From Chloroflexota bacterium (lineage in GTDB: Bacteria; Chloroflexota; Dehalococcoidia; SM23-28-2; RBG-16-64-32), in contig VBJT01000051.1 of the NCBI GenBank assembly GCA_005880075.1, positions 1-10,311 on the forward strand: a stretch of DNA of 10,311 bases. Reading direction: 5' to 3'. A program made the position numbers and the translations under genes. The notes under the pieces were generated by a model. That model had not been told where the DNA came from, searched no databases, and saw only the letters and a list, made by a program, of their open reading frames with translations. Of the stretch, positions 1-5,968 are shown in pieces (within the stretch, counting starts at the first letter, position 1; the number at the start of each line of letters is the position of its first letter).

Positions 1-313
1 CGGCGTCAAATACGCCGTCGCGTACGGGCAGCCGCCGCCCGCTGGCGCGAAGGACGGTGATCAGGTCGCGCAAGTTGAAGAACCAGGCCTTGGCGGCCGT
101 ATGGTGGATGAATGGATCGTAGAGCTCAACGGCGGCAATGCGGCAGGCGAAACGGCCTGCGAGCGTGGCTGCTGCCTCGCCTTTGCCGCAGGCGATATCA
201 AGAAGCAATGACTGCTCGGTTGGCTGGACGCTCTCAGCGATGATGTCCACAGTCTCGGCAGCGCCGGGGGTGAGGTACTCCTGGCGGGCGTAAATGCGCG
301 CATAGTCAGGCAT
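1..313 (-). CDS. Class I SAM-dependent methyltransferase, N-terminal part (cut by window edge)
   Basis: The reverse strand is open from an ATG at 313 to the left edge, giving 104 residues that begin MPDYARIYARQEYLTPGAAE. Residues about 37-48 contain LLLDIACGKGEAA, a good motif I (glycine-rich SAM-binding loop) of class I methyltransferases. The later PVRDGVFDA segment fits the region before motif IV. The substrate cannot be told because the C-terminal half is missing. The start is supported by its position: the stop of the upstream gene and this ATG share a base (TGATG), so translation is probably coupled. No Shine-Dalgarno sequence is visible ahead of it, which also favours coupling. A 243-base open frame inside the same stretch is only a shadow in another frame. 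Confidence 0.82.
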   Translation of the reverse strand, partial: MPDYARIYARQEYLTPGAAETVDIIAESVQPTEQSLLLDIACGKGEAAATLAGRFACRIAAVELYDPFIHHTAAKAWFFNLRDLITVLRASGRRLPVRDGVFDA

Positions 314-1170
314 CAGGCGATGATCGAGACGGTGTCGAGGATCTTCTCGCCCAGCGCTTGATCGCCGCTGATCTTCGTCCGGGCGAGCGCCTCGGGCTTG
401 GTCAGGCCCTTCGTGAACAAGCGCCACGCGGTATCGCCGTCCATTCGGACGGTCGCGCTCGGCTCCAACGTCGCGGAATCAAAGAGGGACCAGCGAGTGA
501 CTTCGCGGACGAGCGACCATTGGACAGGCGGCGCGGTTGCGGGAGAAGCGAGCCGGACGTCGAGACGTATGTGCGTCGCGTGTGAAGCGTCCGTTTCTCT
601 TAAGGTGTGCGGGAGGGCGCGAACCATGGTATCGAGAACTGGTAGAAACAGCCGAGGTTCAGTTAGGGGTGCGGCGCCGACCGCGTCGCGGATCTGCGCC
701 TGGTGGATCCAGCGTTCGCTGTATTCACGGGCGATATCGAACCATACGGGCGCTGGCTCGGGGCCGGCCCATGAGACGGGTTCGCCGGTCGCAAACATGT
801 CGAGTGATTCGAAATAGGTCTGCGTCTCGTCGCCGCTCCAGCGGAGCAGGTCGACCAGGAGGCGCGGGCTAAGGCGGCGCGCCGCCGCGACCCATGATTC
901 GTTCTGGTGGTTGATGAATTCGAGGAGCTGTGTCTCCACGTCCTCCGGAGTCGATGGCGCGAAAGCCGCAGGGGCGTGGCGATCTCGGCCGCCGGCGAGG
1001 CGGCCGAGATCGTCCGCGAGCAGGTGGGCGGCGATGTCCTTGACCGACCAGCCGGAACAGACAGTCGGCAGCTCCCATTTGGGCGCCGCGAAGGAAGCGA
1101 GGAGTTTAAGCAGCGCGGCCCGCTCTTCGGGGAAGAGGTGGAGGGTGAGGACGGGTTCGAGGGGCTTCAC
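313..1170 (-). CDS. Mycothiol-dependent maleylpyruvate isomerase (MDMPI)-family protein, DinB fold
   Basis: 285 residues. The N-terminal two thirds match the MDMPI_N/DinB four-helix domain, with the signature CSGWSVKDIAAHLLADDLG at residues 38-56. A candidate metal triad is H49, E152 and H156, with the last two in an ExxxH pattern (SERWIHQ); this corresponds to the His/Glu/His ligands of the characterised isomerase. The C-terminal about 90 residues (after DVRLASP) look like the small SCP2-like MDMPI C-domain, ending in WRLFTKGLTKPEA and GDQALGEKIL. In this family, names such as 'maleylpyruvate isomerase family' are generic: they denote a metal-dependent thiol-transferase fold, not a proven substrate. 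The start is GTG at 1170 with no Shine-Dalgarno sequence; a TACATT hexamer lies 10 bases upstream. It is coupled to the methyltransferase gene downstream. A 13-bp perfect inverted repeat lies inside codons 53-63. Confidence 0.85.
   Translation of the reverse strand: MKPLEPVLTLHLFPEERAALLKLLASFAAPKWELPTVCSGWSVKDIAAHLLADDLGRLAGGRDRHAPAAFAPSTPEDVETQLLEFINHQNESWVAAARRLSPRLLVDLLRWSGDETQTYFESLDMFATGEPVSWAGPEPAPVWFDIAREYSERWIHQAQIRDAVGAAPLTEPRLFLPVLDTMVRALPHTLRETDASHATHIRLDVRLASPATAPPVQWSLVREVTRWSLFDSATLEPSATVRMDGDTAWRLFTKGLTKPEALARTKISGDQALGEKILDTVSIIA
981..1011. repeat. Intragenic perfect inverted repeat, 13-bp arms, 5-base loop
   Basis: The left arm at 981-993 (gatctcggccgcc) and the right arm at 999-1011 (ggcggccgagatc) are exact reverse complements around the loop ggcga. 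The repeat falls in the MDMPI-family gene over codons for DLGRLAGGRD. It would form a very stable mRNA hairpin early in the message. There is no T-run on either side, so it is not an intrinsic terminator. It may be a chance result of Gly/Arg/Leu codon choice at high GC. Confidence 0.6.
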
Positions 1171-1243
1171 GAGTGAGACAAATGTAGCACGCGTGTCTTC
1201 GACCTCTGCGAGGTTGAAACCCGCAGACTCTCTGGTTCGGAAG

Positions 1244-1864
1244 CTAGCCGATAGGCTCTCGCTTCATGGTCCAGACGGTCGGCCCGTCGTCGACGACCTT
1301 GGCCTCAACGATTACCTCGAAGCCGCTCTTCTGGTAGAAGGGAAGGTTGCGCTCCTTGGTGTTTTCCAGATAGCAGGGGACGCGGTCCGCGTCGGCGCGG
1401 GCGAGCGCGCGTTCCATGAGGCGCCCACCGAGCCCCTTGCCCTGGCGGGGCGGATCGACGCCGATGAGGGGCAGGTACCAGTGCCGGGGCGGCATATCTC
1501 GCTTGTGCAGGTGCTCGCTGAAGTTCGCCCACTTGAGATAGCGGCCAAAGACGCCGAAACCCAGCTTGAAGGGCGCAAGCCACATGCCCGTTCGCATGAT
1601 GCGAAGAGTGCTGATAATCGGGCTCTGCGGAGGAAGCCAGAGGGCGACGGCTTCGGGCTGACCGGCGGTTGTGTCGATTTGGCCGTATTTCAGGGCATAG
1701 CGGGTCATAAGGTTCATCGCCCAGGGAAGGTCGCGGGTGCGTTGCTGCTCATCCGGGACCAGCCAGGCGACGACCGGGTCGTCGTTGAAGGCGCGGGCAA
1801 GTACATTCGCAGCCGCATCGACGGCGGGTGGATCGAGGGAAACGACGCCGCTATCCGTTGTCAT
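1244..1864 (-). CDS. GNAT-family N-acetyltransferase
   Basis: 206 residues. The C-terminal half carries the GNAT acetyl-CoA site: HWYLPLIGVDPPRQGKGLGG (residues 128-147) contains motif A, with the R/QxxGxG loop as RQGKGLG at 140-146. It is followed by LENTKERNLPFYQKSGFEV (motif B, residues 167-185). The pattern 'HWYLxxxGVxPxxQGKGLG' resembles puromycin-acetyltransferase-like GNAT proteins that are common in Actinobacteria and Chloroflexota. The acceptor substrate cannot be predicted. The ATG at 1864 has a strong Shine-Dalgarno AAGGAGG at 1870-1876 with 5-base spacing. A possible -10 element (TATAGC, 1887-1892) lies between this gene and ribD upstream, without a convincing -35 element. A 318-codon open frame on the opposite strand is a high-GC shadow. 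Confidence 0.88.
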   Translation of the reverse strand: MTTDSGVVSLDPPAVDAAANVLARAFNDDPVVAWLVPDEQQRTRDLPWAMNLMTRYALKYGQIDTTAGQPEAVALWLPPQSPIISTLRIMRTGMWLAPFKLGFGVFGRYLKWANFSEHLHKRDMPPRHWYLPLIGVDPPRQGKGLGGRLMERALARADADRVPCYLENTKERNLPFYQKSGFEVIVEAKVVDDGPTVWTMKREPIG

Positions 1865-1921
1865 TGAGGCCTCCTTCGTCGGGCAAGCTATACCACCCAG
1901 TCGCCGGCCCGCGCAAGAGGT

Positions 1922-2935
1922 CTAGTCGGGCGGGTCGGGATAGTGCGGATAGCCGGTGACGAGAATGTCCTCACCGAGGCGCTCTACGGTAATTTCACGC
2001 AGTCGCAGCGCATCGGCCATGCGGTAGGCGCCTTGGCCGGAGATTACCCCGGGTGCGTCGGCAGCCCCGACGATTAGCGGCGCGATGACTGCATGCACCT
2101 TGTCGACAAGCCCACGGTCGAAGAAGCCGCCGAGAAGGACGCCGCCGCCTTCGACGAGCGCGGTGACGACGTCCCGTTTTGCGAGCTCGCGGATAAGCTC
2201 TTCGAGGTCGACGTGGTCGCCGTGCTTTGCGAAGGTGAAGACGCGCGCCATCGGCGCCACGCGGCCGCGGCTGTCGACGACGACGCGCAGCGGCTGGCGC
2301 GGGGCATCGCAGCCGCCGGGCCGGGCGGTAAGCAGCGGGTCGTCGACGACAATCGTTTCCGAGCCACAGATGATGGCATCGATTCGAGTGCGCAGGCGAT
2401 GCGACCACTCGCGCGCCTCCGGGCCGGACACCCAACGTGAGTCGCCGGAAGCAGCGGCGATGCGTCCATCGAGCGAAGCAGCGAACTTGCCAATGACGAA
2501 GGGCAGGCCGCTCTCGCGGTTCTTGAAGAACGCCTCGTTGATGCGCCGCGCCTCGGCCTCGCCCTCTCCGGCGGAAACTCGAATGCCTGCCGCTTCGAGC
2601 ACGGCGTGGCCGCCGCCGCTCTTCTCACCCGGGTCGGCGACAGCGTAGTGCACCTCAGGGATGCCCGCGGCGATGATTGCCTCGGTGCAGGGTGGGGTGC
2701 GCCCGAAGTGACGGCACGGCTCCAGGGTTACGTATAGCGTCGCGCCGCGCGCCCGCTCGCCCGCCTGCTCAAGCGCAACGACCTCAGCGTGGCGCCCCGG
2801 CGGCGGCTCGGTTACGCCCTCCCCTACGATCTCGCCGTCCGCGACTACGGCGGCCCCGACGGTGGGATTCGGAGAAGTAGGCTCCGGGGCCGTCCAAGCA
2901 AGAGCCAGCGCTCGGGACATGAAATCAGTGGCCAT
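1922..2935 (-). CDS. ribD: RibD: bifunctional riboflavin-biosynthesis deaminase/reductase (reductase domain looks short)
   Basis: 337 residues from ATG 2935. Residues 1-125 form the pyrimidine deaminase domain: GRHAEVVAL gives H49 and catalytic E51, and LEPCRHFGRTPPC gives C74 and C83, so all zinc ligands are present. From about 147 comes the reductase domain: GKFAASLDGRIA, SRWVSG, VVDDPLLTAR, VVDSRGRV, VEGGGVLLGGFF and APLIVG. Such enzymes catalyse two successive steps from the GTP cyclohydrolase II product towards riboflavin. RibD proteins are usually about 360-370 residues. Here ARVFTF (230-235) runs almost directly into KHGDHVDLEEL, so roughly 30 residues normally found there seem absent, in frame. 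The open frame extends upstream to 3430, but that part has no RibD similarity; the alternative start MSR at 2920 is also possible. No Shine-Dalgarno sequence or FMN riboswitch is seen, and no other rib gene is nearby. Confidence 0.9.
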   Translation of the reverse strand: MATDFMSRALALAWTAPEPTSPNPTVGAAVVADGEIVGEGVTEPPPGRHAEVVALEQAGERARGATLYVTLEPCRHFGRTPPCTEAIIAAGIPEVHYAVADPGEKSGGGHAVLEAAGIRVSAGEGEAEARRINEAFFKNRESGLPFVIGKFAASLDGRIAAASGDSRWVSGPEAREWSHRLRTRIDAIICGSETIVVDDPLLTARPGGCDAPRQPLRVVVDSRGRVAPMARVFTFAKHGDHVDLEELIRELAKRDVVTALVEGGGVLLGGFFDRGLVDKVHAVIAPLIVGAADAPGVISGQGAYRMADALRLREITVERLGEDILVTGYPHYPDPPD

Positions 2936-2944
2936 CGTGCGGCA

Positions 2945-2950
2945 ATTATC
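2945..2950 (-). promoter_or_regulatory. Candidate -10 hexamer (GATAAT) just upstream of ribD
   Basis: On the reverse strand GATAAT (5/6 match to TATAAT) ends 9 bases before the ribD ATG, which would give a leader of only about 3 bases. No clear -35 element is found 16-18 bases further up. The gene lacks a Shine-Dalgarno sequence, which agrees with near-leaderless expression. The support is weak. Confidence 0.3.
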
Positions 2951-2991
2951 GCATGCGGCCAGAGAGGAGAAACGCGAAACAGAAGGGCCAA

Positions 2992-3171
2992 TTAGCGGGT
3001 CGGCTTGCCGACGAACTCCCGCCAGTCGGCACCGATGGCTGGGCCGACGACGACGCAGATGGCGCCGACAAGGACAACAAAGGCGAGGGACCACGCGACC
3101 TGGCTCATCGTATCGCCGTCCTCGCCAGTGAGGAACGTGCGGAGAGCAGTAATGGCAAGGTGCGTCAGCAT
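2992..3171 (-). CDS. Small hypothetical membrane protein, 59 residues
   Basis: An ATG at 3171 opens a 59-codon frame ending in TAA at 2992-2994, 56 bases ahead of ribD on the same strand. The product reads MLTHLAITALRTFLTGEDGD, then a single hydrophobic segment at about residues 25-47 (VAWSLAFVVLVGAICVVVGP), then a short polar tail with WREFVGKPTR. Most codons in the hydrophobic part end in G or C, as expected of a real gene here. The layout (short N-terminus, acidic-Gly motif EDG, one transmembrane helix) loosely recalls Flp/class III pilins. However, the usual Glu at +5 after the Gly is Gln (Q24), so no pilin function is claimed. No Shine-Dalgarno sequence is visible; TAGATT lies 5 bases before the ATG. 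I do not recognise the family. Confidence 0.5.
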   Translation of the reverse strand: MLTHLAITALRTFLTGEDGDTMSQVAWSLAFVVLVGAICVVVGPAIGADWREFVGKPTR

Positions 3172-3239
3172 TGCATAATCTATGACGACCGGCGGAGGGG
3201 GACGTTACGACGCGGCGCCTCCAGAAAAGGAAAGCTGTG

Positions 3240-3270
3240 TATACTAGCGCCCGCAGCAGCACGAAGGAGG
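3240..3270 (+). promoter_or_regulatory. Candidate -10 (TATACT) and strong Shine-Dalgarno for the DinB-like gene
   Basis: TATACT at 3240-3245 (5/6 to consensus) lies 31 bases before the ATG, and GAAGGAGG at 3263-3270 is spaced 6 bases from it. No good -35 hexamer is present at the expected distance. The ribosome binding site fixes the start at 3277 and excludes the longer upstream reading frame. Confidence 0.5.
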
Positions 3271-3276
3271 GTTCGA

Positions 3277-3870
3277 ATGGCGAGCGAGACGATCGAGCGG
3301 CTCGCGCAGCAGTTTCGCACGAACCGCGAGCGGTTCGAGGCGTTCTGCCGCTCGCTGAGCAATGAAGAACTCGAACGACCAGTGCCGAACAGTACCTATA
3401 CCGTGAAGGACTTCGCGAGCCACCTCGCAACGCTGGATACGGAGCTGGTGCGCTGGTTTGAGGCAGTGCGCGAGGGCCGGAGCGATGAAGCTACCCGATC
3501 GGCAGACGGGTCGCCTTTCGACGTCGACAAGTACAACGACGCGGTGGTCGCTGAACGACGGGATTGGTCCCTCGACCAGATCTTTGATGAAGCGGCCGCT
3601 AACCGGGAGCGTCTGCTGGCTGCGCTGGAGGCGCTGGACGATGAAGCGATCGAGCGGACGGTACACTTTCCGGGCGACAACAAGCGGCCACCCGCGGGGG
3701 TACCGTTCAAGCTTTTCCTGTTCGGCCTCGCCCGCCACGACAACATCCACGCCGCCGACATGCTCAAGGCCCTGCCGGAGCGCTCGGACGACCCGGAACT
3801 CAAGGCGTGGCTCGACGATCCGGCCGTCAAGTGGTACCAGGACGCGATGGCGGGCCCGGCGAAGAGGTAG
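3277..3870 (+). CDS. DinB-like / MDMPI_N-like putative metal-dependent protein
   Basis: 197 residues. The fold is recognisable as a DinB-superfamily four-helix protein: an N-terminal helix with MASETIERLAQQFRTNRERF, then YTVKDFASHLATLDTELVRW (residues 41-60), and a final LARHDNIHAADML (151-163). The candidate metal ligands are H49, H154 and H158, the classical DinB pattern of one His plus HxxxH. DinB-fold proteins bind a divalent metal and many act as thiol transferases (bacillithiol or mycothiol), but the substrate here is unknown. It is shorter than the MDMPI-like protein at 313-1170 and lacks its C-terminal domain. The start is set by the Shine-Dalgarno 6 bases upstream; the frame is open back to 2953, but that part runs antisense through the 59-residue gene. 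The stop is followed at once by the heptamer repeat. Confidence 0.82.
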   Translation: MASETIERLAQQFRTNRERFEAFCRSLSNEELERPVPNSTYTVKDFASHLATLDTELVRWFEAVREGRSDEATRSADGSPFDVDKYNDAVVAERRDWSLDQIFDEAAANRERLLAALEALDDEAIERTVHFPGDNKRPPAGVPFKLFLFGLARHDNIHAADMLKALPERSDDPELKAWLDDPAVKWYQDAMAGPAKR

Positions 3871-3905
3871 TTGTCAGTTGTCAGTGGACAGTCGTCAGTT
3901 TTGAG
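3871..3905 (+). repeat. Tandem heptamer repeat, five units (consensus T[TG]GTCAG)
   Basis: Directly after the TAG at 3868-3870 the sequence falls into 7-base steps: TTGTCAG, TTGTCAG, TGGACAG, TCGTCAG, TTTTGAG. The first two units are identical and later ones drift. The array fills almost the whole gap to the SDR gene and ends just before its Shine-Dalgarno (AGGGAG, 3907-3912). Short intergenic arrays of TCAGTTG-type heptamers are known to be scattered through some bacterial genomes, so this is likely one copy of a dispersed family. Confidence 0.8.
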
Positions 3906-3917
3906 TAGGGAGCTGCA

Positions 3918-4772
3918 ATGAAGGAGTTTCGGGATAGGGTGGCGGTGGTGACGGGCGCGGCGAGCGGGATCGGCCGCGGGCTGGCAGAGCGCTTTGCTGC
4001 CGAAGGGATGAAGGTCGTGCTCGCGGACGTGGAACAAAGCGCGCTGGACCAGGCGGACGCCGAAATGCGCGAGAAAGGCGCGACCGTGCTCCCCGTCCGC
4101 ACCGACGTCTCGAAGCCGGAGGAGATGGAGCAGCTCGCGCAGCAGACGCTGCAGGCCTTCGGCGCGGTGCACATCTTGTGCAACAACGCCGGCGTCGGCG
4201 GCCCGGGCGGCCCCGTCTGGGAGCGAACCCTCGCGGACTGGCAGTGGGTCCTCGGGGTGAACCTGTGGGGAGTGATCCACGGCATCCGGGTCTTTCTACC
4301 GATCATGCTCAAGCAGGAGGACGAGGGCCACATTGTGAACACGGCCTCGATGGCCGGCCTCCTGTCGATTCCGATGCTCTCGATCTACAACGTCACGAAG
4401 CATGGCGTCGTCACCCTGTCGGAGAGCCTCTACATGGAACTGCAGGCGACGGGCTCCAAGATCGGCGTCTCGGTGCTATGCCCGGGGTTCGTCGATACGA
4501 ACATCGCCAGTTCGGACCGCAACCGTCCCGCGGAAATGCGGAACGAGGGCGGCGAGCCCGAGCTGACGCCTCAGCAGCAGATGACCCGCCAGATGATGGA
4601 GGATATGCTGAAGGCGGGGATGAAACCGGCCGCGGTGGCCGATAAAGTGTTCGAGGCTGTTCGCGACGGCAAGTTCTACGTCCTTAGCCACCCCGACATG
4701 AAGGACGGCATCCGGCGGCGCATGGAGCGCATCCTTGACGAGACGAACCCTACCTCTTCGGGCGTCGTCTAA
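3918..4772 (+). CDS. Classical SDR-family NAD(P)-dependent oxidoreductase
   Basis: 284 residues with a complete classical SDR core. The cofactor loop is TGAASGIG (12-19). D37 ends the second beta strand and favours NAD(H) over NADP(H). D63 is in TDV, NNAG is at 89-92 and N115 is the structural/catalytic Asn. The catalytic residues are S144 (NTASMAG), Y157 and K161 (YNVTK), followed by CPGFVDT at 188-194. After about residue 200 comes a variable substrate-binding part rich in Met and Gln (QQQMTRQMMEDML), then GKFYVLSHPDMKDGIRRRMERI, a tail common in broad 'SDR family' dehydrogenases of Actinobacteria and Chloroflexota. The substrate is unknown. The start has AGGGAG 5 bases upstream. It lies 47 bases after the DinB-like gene on the same strand and may be co-transcribed through the repeat. 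Confidence 0.93.
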   Translation: MKEFRDRVAVVTGAASGIGRGLAERFAAEGMKVVLADVEQSALDQADAEMREKGATVLPVRTDVSKPEEMEQLAQQTLQAFGAVHILCNNAGVGGPGGPVWERTLADWQWVLGVNLWGVIHGIRVFLPIMLKQEDEGHIVNTASMAGLLSIPMLSIYNVTKHGVVTLSESLYMELQATGSKIGVSVLCPGFVDTNIASSDRNRPAEMRNEGGEPELTPQQQMTRQMMEDMLKAGMKPAAVADKVFEAVRDGKFYVLSHPDMKDGIRRRMERILDETNPTSSGVV

Positions 4773-4793
4773 GTTCGCGTTCGCCGAGCGCAG

Positions 4794-4821
4794 ACAAAAC
4801 ACGCGCAGGCGGGTGCTTTGT
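4794..4821 (+). terminator. Weak candidate hairpin after the SDR gene
   Basis: ACAAAACAC (4794-4802) can pair with GTGCTTTGT (4813-4821) with one A-C mismatch and a 10-base loop. There is no run of T after it, so termination would be weak at best. It sits between the SDR stop and the promoter of the next gene, the right place for a terminator. Confidence 0.25.
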
Positions 4822-4835
4822 TCATCAGATGATAG

Positions 4836-4884
4836 TTGGCGCACGCTCCTCCGGATGTAGAATGTTGGTCGCGTTTGAAGGAGG
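4836..4884 (+). promoter_or_regulatory. Sigma-70-type promoter and ribosome binding site of the Ddn-like gene
   Basis: TTGGCG (4836-4841) and TAGAAT (4858-4863) are separated by 16 bases and match the -35 and -10 boxes in four and five of six positions respectively. A start near 4870 would leave a leader of about 20 bases containing GAAGGAGG (4877-4884), 6 bases from the ATG. This makes the Ddn-like gene an independent transcription unit. Confidence 0.6.
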
Positions 4885-4890
4885 TCGCCG

Positions 4891-5316
4891 ATGCCCGCCA
4901 AAACGGTGATGCGGATGATATCCGGCACGCACGAGTTGTGGTACCGCCTTTCGGGGGGGCTTATCGGCGGGCGTCTTGGGCATTTGCCGATACTGCTTCT
5001 GACCACGACGGGCCGTAGGAGCGGCCGCAGGTTGACGACGCCACTCGTCTACCTGGCCGACGGCGAGAACCTAGTGATCATCGCCTCCAACGGCGGGTCG
5101 GACAGACACCCCGAGTGGTGGCTCAACCTTCGCGCTCAGGCCAACGCCGAGGTGCAGGTTGGACCCGCTACAAGGGCCGTGGTCGCCCGCAAAGCCGAGG
5201 GCGACGAGCGAGAACGACTCTGGCGGGCGGTCGTCGAGCTGTACCACGGCTACGAGAAGTACCGGCGGATGACGAGCCGGGAGATACCGGTGGTGGTCCT
5301 TACGCCGACGGGCTAA
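4891..5316 (+). CDS. Deazaflavin (F420)-dependent nitroreductase family protein, Ddn-like
   Basis: 141 residues, the normal size for the family (DUF385/PF04075, split-barrel fold related to M. tuberculosis Ddn). The hallmark segment is LLLTTTGRRSGRRLTTPLVY at residues 35-54. It is followed by LVIIASNGGSDRHPEWWLNL (61-80) with the SNGG...P.WW.NL core that contacts the F420 phosphate and deazaflavin, and the usual end TSREIPVVVLTP (128-139). Such enzymes use reduced F420 to reduce quinones, nitro compounds or other acceptors; the acceptor here is unknown. Its presence implies that the host makes coenzyme F420, which is found in Actinobacteria and many Chloroflexota. The ATG is supported by an ideal Shine-Dalgarno. 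Its TAA overlaps the TAG of the convergent DUF4389 gene, so no terminator fits between them. Confidence 0.9.
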   Translation: MPAKTVMRMISGTHELWYRLSGGLIGGRLGHLPILLLTTTGRRSGRRLTTPLVYLADGENLVIIASNGGSDRHPEWWLNLRAQANAEVQVGPATRAVVARKAEGDERERLWRAVVELYHGYEKYRRMTSREIPVVVLTPTG

Positions 5317-5906
5317 GGAGCGGCAGCGGCGGGCGGGGTAGCGGACTGCGGCCCCATATCAAACGCGAACGGCGGGTAAGCGTCGACGAGCGAAGCGTGA
5401 TAAGCCAAGAGCCGTGCCTGCCAGCGAACGACGCCGCACTGGAAGTCGTATAGGCTCTCCGGGTACGACTCCTGGATGAGTATCATGACCGCGCCGATCA
5501 ACCAGATGATGCCCGCCACCGCGTTAAGGATCCAGAGCACGAATCCGCTGGGAATGCTGGTGATGAGGCGCAGCAGGGCGGAGCCGACATTCGGCGAGCC
5601 AGATGGCTGGATTTCGAACCGCACAGAAGTGTCTTCGTCTGAAGGAAACCGGTCCGTAAGCATGTAAGTGTATGCAGTGAGCGCCGTGGTCCAGCGCAAC
5701 CAACCTGTAATTTTGGGACCATCCTCATCCAAAAACCGCTGGCTGCCCTTTTGCGAGCTCCATATGGCGGCGATGATGGGAAGGGCCCAATAGGCCAGAC
5801 TCATGACGAGACCGAGAAGAAGATATGCAACGATGCGAATGAAGACCTGCGGGCGTTCGAACCTCGCCGGGGGTGCGACCTCGAAGGTCACAGGGTAGTC
5901 AGCCAT
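5313..5906 (-). CDS. DUF4389 domain-containing membrane protein
   Basis: 197 residues. It begins MADYPVTFEVAPPARFERPQ, followed by a hydrophobic segment at about 22-49, a cytosolic or extracellular loop, and a second hydrophobic segment at about 119-145. The ending is RWQARLLAYHASLVDAYPPF, typical of DUF4389. The protein is an internal duplication: GWLRW...AYTYMLTDRFPS (68-89) and GVVRW...AYHASLVDAYPP (158-179) share the pattern G-RW-AY-L-D-[FY]P about 90 residues apart. The function of the family is not known to me. The ATG at 5906 has AGGAGG at 5914-5919 with 7-base spacing and a promoter that starts inside the end of the upstream gene. The tail after residue 185 is Ala/Pro-rich. The stop overlaps the convergent Ddn-like gene by 3 bases. 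Confidence 0.87.
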   Translation of the reverse strand: MADYPVTFEVAPPARFERPQVFIRIVAYLLLGLVMSLAYWALPIIAAIWSSQKGSQRFLDEDGPKITGWLRWTTALTAYTYMLTDRFPSDEDTSVRFEIQPSGSPNVGSALLRLITSIPSGFVLWILNAVAGIIWLIGAVMILIQESYPESLYDFQCGVVRWQARLLAYHASLVDAYPPFAFDMGPQSATPPAAAAP

Positions 5907-5939
5907 TGCGTGCCCTCCTCGCTTGCTGTGAGTGCGTCA

Positions 5940-5968
5940 ATCTTAGGGCGACTAGGCGGAGTTGTCCA
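5940..5968 (-). promoter_or_regulatory. Sigma-70-type promoter of the DUF4389 gene
   Basis: On the reverse strand TGGACA (5963-5968, 5/6 to TTGACA) is followed after 17 bases by TAAGAT (5940-5945, 4/6 to TATAAT). The predicted start near 5933 gives a leader of about 27 bases with a good Shine-Dalgarno. The -35 box lies within the last codons of the upstream 144-residue gene, so DUF4389 can be transcribed separately from it. Confidence 0.55.

Noticed and set aside
1203..1213. Small inverted repeat CCTCTGCGAGG between the GNAT and MDMPI-like genes as terminator
   Set aside because: The stem has only four pairs and no T-run follows on either strand.
911..1867. 318-codon open frame on the plus strand
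   Set aside because: It runs antisense to the MDMPI-like and GNAT genes, both of which have clear family motifs. The product has no recognisable domain; such long antisense frames are common at high GC.
2936..2991. FMN riboswitch ahead of ribD
   Set aside because: The gap is only 56 bases and shows none of the conserved RFN-element stems.
2953..3276. Upstream extension of the DinB-like frame
   Set aside because: An ideal Shine-Dalgarno marks ATG 3277, the family domain starts there, and the extension is antisense to the 59-residue gene.
2936..3430. Upstream extension of the ribD frame (502 codons in all)
   Set aside because: The added 165 residues are Arg/Ser-rich without RibD similarity and run through the 59-residue gene and the start of the DinB-like gene. 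The family start fits ATG 2935.
3871..3905. CRISPR-like array
   Set aside because: The units are 7 bases long and directly adjacent with no spacers.
3396..4342. Minus-strand open frames across the DinB-like and SDR genes
   Set aside because: They are shadows of two genes with intact catalytic motifs. Part of one product is merely the translated heptamer repeat (LLKTDDCPLTTDNYLF).
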